NCBI GenBank assembly: GCA_020637515.1
Contig: JACKKG010000002.1
Location: forward strand, 1-64,000
Direction: 5' to 3'
DNA from: Rhodobacter sp.
GTDB taxonomy: Bacteria > Pseudomonadota > Alphaproteobacteria > Rhodobacterales > Rhodobacteraceae
DNA length: 64,000 bases
The notes beneath the pieces are model-generated. The model did no database searches, was not told where the DNA came from, and worked only from the letters and a program-made list of their open reading frames with translations. Position numbers and translations under genes: made by a program. The first letter of the stretch is position 1. Every line of letters begins with the position of its first letter. Positions 58,840 to 64,000 of this stretch are shown here, one piece after another.

Positions 58840-59808
58840 TCAGCGGATCAGGACGGGGATGCAATCGACGTTCTCGGCCTGAAAGATCGAGCAGAAGCGC
58901 CGGGCCTCGGGTTCGTCCGAGAAGCCGGCCGCGCGCAGCCGGAAGAAGGTGCGCCCCCCGGCCGAGGCGGCCTCGACGATGCGGCCGCGGCCATCCAGAT
59001 AGGCCGGGAACCGGGCCGCCAGCGCGTCCCAGGCGGCACGGGCCGCAGGTTCGTCGTCATAGGCGCCCAGTTGCACCAGCCGGGTGCCCGGCGTCAGCGA
59101 GCGCGGGTCGATTTCCGTCACGCGCGGCGATCCCAGTCGCGTCACCAGTTCCTGAAGCAACGCCTCGGCCTGCGGATCGCCGCCGGCGCCCGTCGTCGCG
59201 GCGCTGGCAATCTGTTGCGGTGTGCCCTGCGCCGGCGCCTGGAACGCGCCGCTGGCAGGGCGCGCGCGCGGCACGGGCGAGCGCGCGACCCCCGGCAACG
59301 ACGCCGGGACGATCTGCAAGGCGCCCTGCGGGGCTGGCATGCTGGCGATCTCGACGCTTTGCGGCGCGCCGATCGCGGCCCCGGGCTGGACCGGCTGCGG
59401 CGCGGCGATCGCGTTGACCCCCACCCGCGAGGCCAGCACCGCGGCCGAGCGGTCCTCGTCGGTCAGTTCCACGGGAGGCGGGGCCAGCGCGATGACCTGC
59501 GCGGCGCTCGCGGCGCCGCCCTCGGCCGCAACGGAGTTGACCGCCAGCCCCTGATAGGCCGCCTGCCGGCCGCCCGGGTCCTCGGGCGAGGTGCGGATGG
59601 GGCCGGACATCGCGCGGATCACCGGCACGCCCGTGACATCGCGCACCATCAACCGATAGCTCCAGACGCCGACGCCGACCATGAGGGTGATCGACAATGC
59701 CGCCCCCGCCAGGTTGACCAGACGCCCCACGCCGCCACGCCCAAGGTCCCGTTGTTGGACCGGCGCCGGCTGCGGGGCGTGATACGCCTCGTAGTGCCAC
59801 TGTGCCAT
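58840..59808 (-). CDS. SPOR-domain membrane protein
   Basis: A 322-residue cell-envelope protein with a single N-terminal membrane span (LVNLAGAALSITLMVGVGVW), a Pro/Ala-rich periplasmic linker (residues ~60-240), and a C-terminal SPOR domain (RLVQLGAYDDEPAARAAWDA, TFFRLRAAGFSDEPEARRFC, ending NVDCIPVLIR). SPOR domains bind denuded peptidoglycan at the septum, so a division-related role is likely. It lies between argS (101 bases) and nagZ. The start at 59808 follows the family length. Confidence 0.92.
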   Translation of the reverse strand: MAQWHYEAYHAPQPAPVQQRDLGRGGVGRLVNLAGAALSITLMVGVGVWSYRLMVRDVTGVPVIRAMSGPIRTSPEDPGGRQAAYQGLAVNSVAAEGGAASAAQVIALAPPPVELTDEDRSAAVLASRVGVNAIAAPQPVQPGAAIGAPQSVEIASMPAPQGALQIVPASLPGVARSPVPRARPASGAFQAPAQGTPQQIASAATTGAGGDPQAEALLQELVTRLGSPRVTEIDPRSLTPGTRLVQLGAYDDEPAARAAWDALAARFPAYLDGRGRIVEAASAGGRTFFRLRAAGFSDEPEARRFCSIFQAENVDCIPVLIR

Positions 59809-59909
59809 GCTCGCCTCACAAACCCGCCGGATTTTCCCGGTCTTGGCCTTAATTCACTGCCCGCCCGCGGAAATCCGCGGGCGCACCCGTCGCTGTCGCT
59901 GGCCTGAGA

Positions 59910-61652
59910 TCAGCGCATTTCCTCGACGGGCTTCACCCCGAGGATAGCAAGACCTGCGGAAATAACAACGCCCACGGCACGCGCCAGAGCGATTTTGCGG
60001 GTCATCACAGCCACATCGTCCTGCACGAAGCGCAGCGCGGTCTCGTCATTGCCCCTGTTCCAGTGGCCGTGCAGGTCGGCCGCCAGCTCGGTCAGATAGC
60101 CGGCGATGCGGTGCGGTTCGTTCGCGCGGGCGGCGATTTCGACCTGGCGCGGCCAATCACCCATCTTGCGCATCAGCGCCAGCTCGGCAGGGTGATCCAG
60201 CGTCGAAAGATCCGCGCGTGCCAGCGCCGCGTCCGAGGTATCGACCCCGGCCTCGGCCGCCTTGCGCAGAACCGAGGCGACACGGGCGTGCGCGTATTGC
60301 ACATACCACACCGGATTGTCGCGTGACTGTTCCAGCACCTTGTCGAAATCGAAATCCAGCGTCGCGTCGTTCTTGCGGGTCAGCATGACGAAGCGAGTCA
60401 CGTCGGCGCCGACCATCTCGACCACGTCGCGCAGCGTGACGAAATTGCCCGAGCGTTTCGACATCTTGAAGGGTTCACCGTTCTGGAACAGCTTCACCAG
60501 TTGCACCAGCTTGATGTCCAGCGGCACGCGTCCCTCGGACAGCGCCGAGACGGCGGCCTTCATGCGCTTGACATAGCCGCCGTGGTCGGCGCCCAGAATG
60601 TCGATCAACAGATCGAAACCGCGCTTCACCTTGTCATAGTGATAGGCGATGTCGGGCGCGAAATAGGTCCACGAGCCATCCGATTTCTTCACCGGGCGGT
60701 CCACGTCGTCGCCGTGCGCGGTCGAACGGAACAGCGTCTGTTCGCGCGGCTCCCAATCGTCGGGGGTCTTGCCCTTTGGCGGTTCCAGAACACCCTCGTA
60801 GATCAGGCCCTTGGCGCGCAGGGTGTCGATCGCGGCCTCGATCCGGCCGGTGCCGTAAAGCGCCTTTTCCGACGAATACACGTCCATCGTGACGCCCAGC
60901 ATCGCCAGATCCTGCCGGATCATGGCCATCATCGCTTCGGTCGCGAAATTGCGCACATCGTCCAGCCAGACCTCTTCGGGCTGGTCCAGCAGGCTGGCGC
61001 CGTAGCGCGCCTTCAGCGCCTCGCCCACCGGCACCAGGTAGTCGCCGGGATAGAGCCCTTCGCGGATCTCGGGGGTCAGGCCGTTTGCCTCGCGGTATCG
61101 TTCATAGGCCGAGCGCGCCAGCACGTTCACCTGCGCGCCGCCGTCGTTGATGTAATATTCGCGCGTTACGTCCCAGCCGGCAAAGGCCAGCAACGAGGCC
61201 AGCGCATCCCCGACCACGGCGCCGCGCGTGTGGCCCACATGCATCGGCCCCGTCGGGTTGGCCGAGACGAACTCGACGTTGACCTTTTGCCCGGCGCCCA
61301 GCGTGGCGCGGCCGAAATCCCGCCCCCGGGTCAACGCGGCGGTGACCACGTCCTGCCAGGCCGAGGGGACCAGCCGCAGGTTCAGGAACCCGGGGCCCGC
61401 GACCTCGGCGCCCGCGATCCGCGGGTCGGCCGCCAGTTTCGCCACCAGCGCATCGGCGATGTCGCGCGGTTTCATGCCGGCGGGCTTGGCCAGCACCATC
61501 GCCGCGTTGGTCGCCATGTCGCCATGCGCGGCGTCGCGCGGCGGCTCCACGGTGACGGCGGCGGTATCGAGACCCTCGGGCAGCGCGCCCTCGGCGGTCA
61601 TGGCGCCCAGGCAGTCGATGACCAGTGCGCGAATGTCGGTGAACAGGTTCAT
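59910..61652 (-). CDS. argS: Arginyl-tRNA synthetase
   Basis: ArgS charges tRNA-Arg with arginine. The 580-residue class I synthetase has the HIGH-type signature [20 protein letters not shown], the KMSKS-type loop [16 protein letters not shown], and the C-terminal anticodon-binding segment [21 protein letters not shown] use the ATG at 61652 ([20 protein letters not shown]); the upstream in-frame ATG would add 17 residues with no RBS. It follows the antiporter by 47 bases. Confidence 0.98.
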   Translation of the reverse strand: MNLFTDIRALVIDCLGAMTAEGALPEGLDTAAVTVEPPRDAAHGDMATNAAMVLAKPAGMKPRDIADALVAKLAADPRIAGAEVAGPGFLNLRLVPSAWQDVVTAALTRGRDFGRATLGAGQKVNVEFVSANPTGPMHVGHTRGAVVGDALASLLAFAGWDVTREYYINDGGAQVNVLARSAYERYREANGLTPEIREGLYPGDYLVPVGEALKARYGASLLDQPEEVWLDDVRNFATEAMMAMIRQDLAMLGVTMDVYSSEKALYGTGRIEAAIDTLRAKGLIYEGVLEPPKGKTPDDWEPREQTLFRSTAHGDDVDRPVKKSDGSWTYFAPDIAYHYDKVKRGFDLLIDILGADHGGYVKRMKAAVSALSEGRVPLDIKLVQLVKLFQNGEPFKMSKRSGNFVTLRDVVEMVGADVTRFVMLTRKNDATLDFDFDKVLEQSRDNPVWYVQYAHARVASVLRKAAEAGVDTSDAALARADLSTLDHPAELALMRKMGDWPRQVEIAARANEPHRIAGYLTELAADLHGHWNRGNDETALRFVQDDVAVMTRKIALARAVGVVISAGLAILGVKPVEEMR

Positions 61653-61699
61653 GTCGTCGTCCTTTGCTGCGCCCTGCACTATCATGGCGGGCGCGAAGG

Positions 61700-63547
61700 T
61701 CAATCTCTGGACGGTGCCGGGGAGGTTGCGGGGGGTGCGGCATTGCCGTGGGCCGGACCCAGCGCGATCAGCCGCGTGCCGGCCGCCAGCTTCGACGGCG
61801 TGCGCCCCGCCGTTGCGATGGTCAGCGCACCACCGGCCGCGATCCAGCCCAGCAGCAGCGCCCCCGGTCGCGCCGCGCGCCAGTCGGCCAGCGAGAATTC
61901 CTCGGTCAGGCGGGTGACGCCGATCCGCTCGCCGTCGATCATGCGCTGGTCCAGGTCGTCAAAGGTCAACCCGCTGGCAAAAAGCTGTCCGCCCAGACCG
62001 ACCGGCAGGGCATGGCGGCGGCTGTCGATCTTGTCGCCGGCCAGTTGATACACCGCCTCGCGGCCGAACTCGGGCGCGAGGTCGGTCGCAACCAGCGTGT
62101 TGTAGGCATCGTTGCCGGTGGCCACCAGAAGCGTGCCGAAACCCACCAGCTCGACCGAGGTTTCCGCCGCCTCGGACAGGATGTCGCCGTAGAACACCGC
62201 AAGGCCCTCGGACCGCGCGCCGCGCAGGCGGCGCGGGTTCTGGTCGCTGATCAGGACCGGCACCTTCTGCGCGGCCAGCGCGCTGGCCAGCCCCACCGAA
62301 AAGCGCGACCCGCCGACCAGCAGAACGCCCGGCGTTTCCGACGCGACCAGCCCCAGGAACCGCGCCAGCGGCGCCAGCGCGAAACCGTGCAGCACCACCG
62401 TGACCGCGACCAGCACAAAGGCCAGCGTGCCCATCTGCGCGCCGGCGCCAAGGCCCAGCGCGGCCAGGCGCTCCCCGAAAAGCCCCGCCACCGCGACCAG
62501 CACCACGCCGCGCGGGCCGGTCAGCGCGATCAGGGCCCGCTCGCGCCAGGGAACGGTCGAGAACGCCAGCGCGACCAGCACCGTCAGCGGCCGTGCCACC
62601 AGGATGACCGAGGCGACAAACGCCGCCGCCCGCCAATCCAGCGCGGCCAGGTCCGCGGGGTCCAGCCCCGCCGCCAACAGGATGAACACGCCCGAGACCA
62701 GAAGCACCGTCGCGTGTTCCTTGAACCGGCGCAGTTCCTCGAAGCTGGGCAATTGCGAATTGGCGATCACCAGCCCCATCACCGTGACCGCCAGCAACCC
62801 GCTTTCGTGCAGCACATGGTCGGCCAGGGCAAAGACGATCAGCACCCCGGCGAACAGCACCGGCACCTTCATGTATTCGGGCACGACGCCGCGCCGGAAA
62901 CTGCTGGCGATGGCGCGCCCGCCGATCAGGCCGACCAAGGTCGCGGTGCCGATGCCCAGCGCATAGGTCAGCGCGGCCAGAGTGACATTGGCCTGTTCGT
63001 GGCGCACCAGCACGATGCCAAAGGCCAGGACCGCGGCCAGGGCCCCGATCGGATCGTTGACGATGGCCTCCCATTGCAGCAGCACCGCGGGGCGGCGCGA
63101 CAGCCTCGCCTGTCTGAGCAGCGGTGCGATCACCGTGGGGCCCGTCACGATCATGATGCCGCCGAACACGGCCGCGGCCTCCCAGCCCAGCCCGGCCGCG
63201 TAGTGAACGGCAAGCGTCGACAGCAGCCAGCCCAGCGGCGCACCGACATAGACCAGCCGCCGCACCCCCTGCGCCGCGTCCAGCACCGACCGGATGTTCA
63301 GCGTCATGCCGCCTTCGAACAGGATGATGGCGACCGCGACCGAGATCATCGGCGCCAGCAACGGGCCGAATTCGCGCGCCGGGTCCAGCACGCCCAGCAC
63401 CGGGCCGACGAACAGCCCGGCGGCCAGCATCAGCACGATCGCCGGCAGGTGCAGGCGCCAGGCCAGCCATTGCGCGCCCACGCCCAACGCGCCGATCAGC
63501 GCGAAGGCCTCGATGGGGTTCAGTCCCGATACGGTGCCTGCGGCCAT
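61700..63547 (-). CDS. Sodium/proton antiporter with TrkA-N domain (CPA1-like)
   Basis: A 615-residue membrane transporter. The N-terminal ~400 residues have about twelve hydrophobic helices of a CPA1/NhaP-type exchanger ([60 protein letters not shown], the acidic residues expected for ion exchange). The C-terminal ~200 residues form a TrkA-N-like nucleotide-binding domain ([20 protein letters not shown] and [18 protein letters not shown]). Na+ versus K+ specificity is not proven. It overlaps the dgt 3' end by 28 bases and is inserted between dgt and argS. Confidence 0.9.
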   Translation of the reverse strand: MAAGTVSGLNPIEAFALIGALGVGAQWLAWRLHLPAIVLMLAAGLFVGPVLGVLDPAREFGPLLAPMISVAVAIILFEGGMTLNIRSVLDAAQGVRRLVYVGAPLGWLLSTLAVHYAAGLGWEAAAVFGGIMIVTGPTVIAPLLRQARLSRRPAVLLQWEAIVNDPIGALAAVLAFGIVLVRHEQANVTLAALTYALGIGTATLVGLIGGRAIASSFRRGVVPEYMKVPVLFAGVLIVFALADHVLHESGLLAVTVMGLVIANSQLPSFEELRRFKEHATVLLVSGVFILLAAGLDPADLAALDWRAAAFVASVILVARPLTVLVALAFSTVPWRERALIALTGPRGVVLVAVAGLFGERLAALGLGAGAQMGTLAFVLVAVTVVLHGFALAPLARFLGLVASETPGVLLVGGSRFSVGLASALAAQKVPVLISDQNPRRLRGARSEGLAVFYGDILSEAAETSVELVGFGTLLVATGNDAYNTLVATDLAPEFGREAVYQLAGDKIDSRRHALPVGLGGQLFASGLTFDDLDQRMIDGERIGVTRLTEEFSLADWRAARPGALLLGWIAAGGALTIATAGRTPSKLAAGTRLIALGPAHGNAAPPATSPAPSRD

Positions 63548-64000
63548 GCGGTGCTTCCTTCGATCAGGCGGGCGTGTTCTTGCAGCGCGAAACGGTCGGT
63601 CATGCCGGCGACATAATCGGCGACGATGCGCGCCAGCGCGCTGTCGTCGCCAGCGCGGGCGACATCGTCGCGCCATTCCTCGGGCAGGTGCGCGGGCGCG
63701 GCCAGGAACAGCGTGAAGAGATCGCGCACCACCTCGGTCACCTCGGCGCGCATCCGCACCACCGAGGGGGCGCGATACATGCGGGTGAACAGGAACTGGC
63801 GGATCACCTTCAATTCGCGGAACAGCCGGTCGGAAAAGCGGATGATCGTGGTGCCCAGATGGCGCACCGCGTCGGCGTCGGCGGGCTGCGCCGCTTGCAG
63901 GCGGGTCTGGGCGACCAGGATCACGTCCTCGACCATGACGCCGAACACCCGGCGCAGCGCCTCGTGCCGCCGCCGCATCCTGTCGAGGCCGGGATACAGG
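63520..64000 (-). CDS. dgt: dGTP triphosphohydrolase-like protein, C-terminal part (gene runs off the window)
   Basis: The last 160 codons of a dGTPase-family protein; the N-terminus with the HD motif lies beyond base 64000. Visible features are the C-terminal helical part (VRHLGTTIIRFSDRLFRELK, IRQFLFTRMYRAPSVVRMRA) and the conserved end VADYVAGMTDRFALQEHARL. Dgt hydrolyses dGTP to deoxyguanosine and triphosphate. Its stop lies 28 bases inside the antiporter gene. The order dgt-argS is common in alphaproteobacteria, here with the antiporter between. Confidence 0.93.
   Translation of the reverse strand, partial: LYPGLDRMRRRHEALRRVFGVMVEDVILVAQTRLQAAQPADADAVRHLGTTIIRFSDRLFRELKVIRQFLFTRMYRAPSVVRMRAEVTEVVRDLFTLFLAAPAHLPEEWRDDVARAGDDSALARIVADYVAGMTDRFALQEHARLIEGSTAWPQAPYRD

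Overview
The window is a high-GC, almost fully coding stretch of an alphaproteobacterial chromosome. The family content points to Rhodobacterales (Rhodobacter/Paracoccus relatives): a fused-type cytochrome bc1 operon petABC, an ATP-dependent thiBPQ transporter under a TPP riboswitch, DUF2842 and DUF6524-like small membrane proteins, a PA0069-type radical SAM gene behind a GTTC-N7-GTTC SOS box, and a scpA-scpB-nagZ-SPOR-argS-dgt cluster. Nothing in it looks like a prophage, IS element, CRISPR array or integron. I found no compositional island.

Layout. 1-4.3 kb (minus): the transcription/translation cluster tRNA-Trp, secE, nusG, rplK, rplA, rplJ, rplL and the first 70 codons of rpoB. 4.6-7.3 kb (plus): coaBC, dut and a membrane-anchored moeB-like gene. 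7.3-10 kb (minus): GNAT, aroC and two small genes. 10-13.4 kb (plus): TPP riboswitch and thiBPQ. 13.4-18.2 kb (minus): petABC, a LysE-type exporter and a GST. 18.3-21.8 kb: mtgA, a GST, queG, and a convergent GST with an extra cysteine-rich tail. 22-25.7 kb (minus): tRNA-Arg, and a TVP38 / flavin disulfide reductase / histidine kinase operon. 26-28.2 kb (plus): rpmH, rnpA and a Do-type protease. 29-33.6 kb (plus): tandem glycine riboswitch and gcvTHP. 33.7-39.5 kb: rhlE, a cold-shock gene, and the copper operon copA-cueR-arsC-like-ATPase with its operator. 39.5-43.6 kb: molybdenum-cofactor genes, pyrG and secG. 44-54 kb: purA, a large Ala/Glu coiled-coil protein, a thiamine pyrophosphokinase, a DMT permease, sdaA, an ALDH7-type dehydrogenase and a corrinoid protein. 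54.8-64 kb: the SOS-linked radical SAM gene, a lipoprotein, scpB, scpA, nagZ, a SPOR protein, argS, a Na+/H+ antiporter and the 3' end of dgt.

Most of the region is housekeeping. Nothing here can be shown to be a new multi-gene system. The observations most worth following are: (i) a five-copy intergenic repeat family made of GC-rich hairpins plus a conserved CCCCG..TATTT..CAA.GA core; (ii) a near-perfect 21-bp inverted repeat between rplL and rpoB that would fold into a long RNA duplex; (iii) a good intrinsic terminator between secE and nusG; (iv) a perfect alphaproteobacterial SOS box in front of a SplB-like radical SAM gene; (v) the TVP38 / disulfide reductase / kinase operon; and (vi) copA-cueR followed by two tightly coupled genes of unclear role.

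Start codons were chosen from Shine-Dalgarno spacing and family N-termini rather than longest ORF. Functions are assigned from protein motifs recalled from known families; no database search was run.
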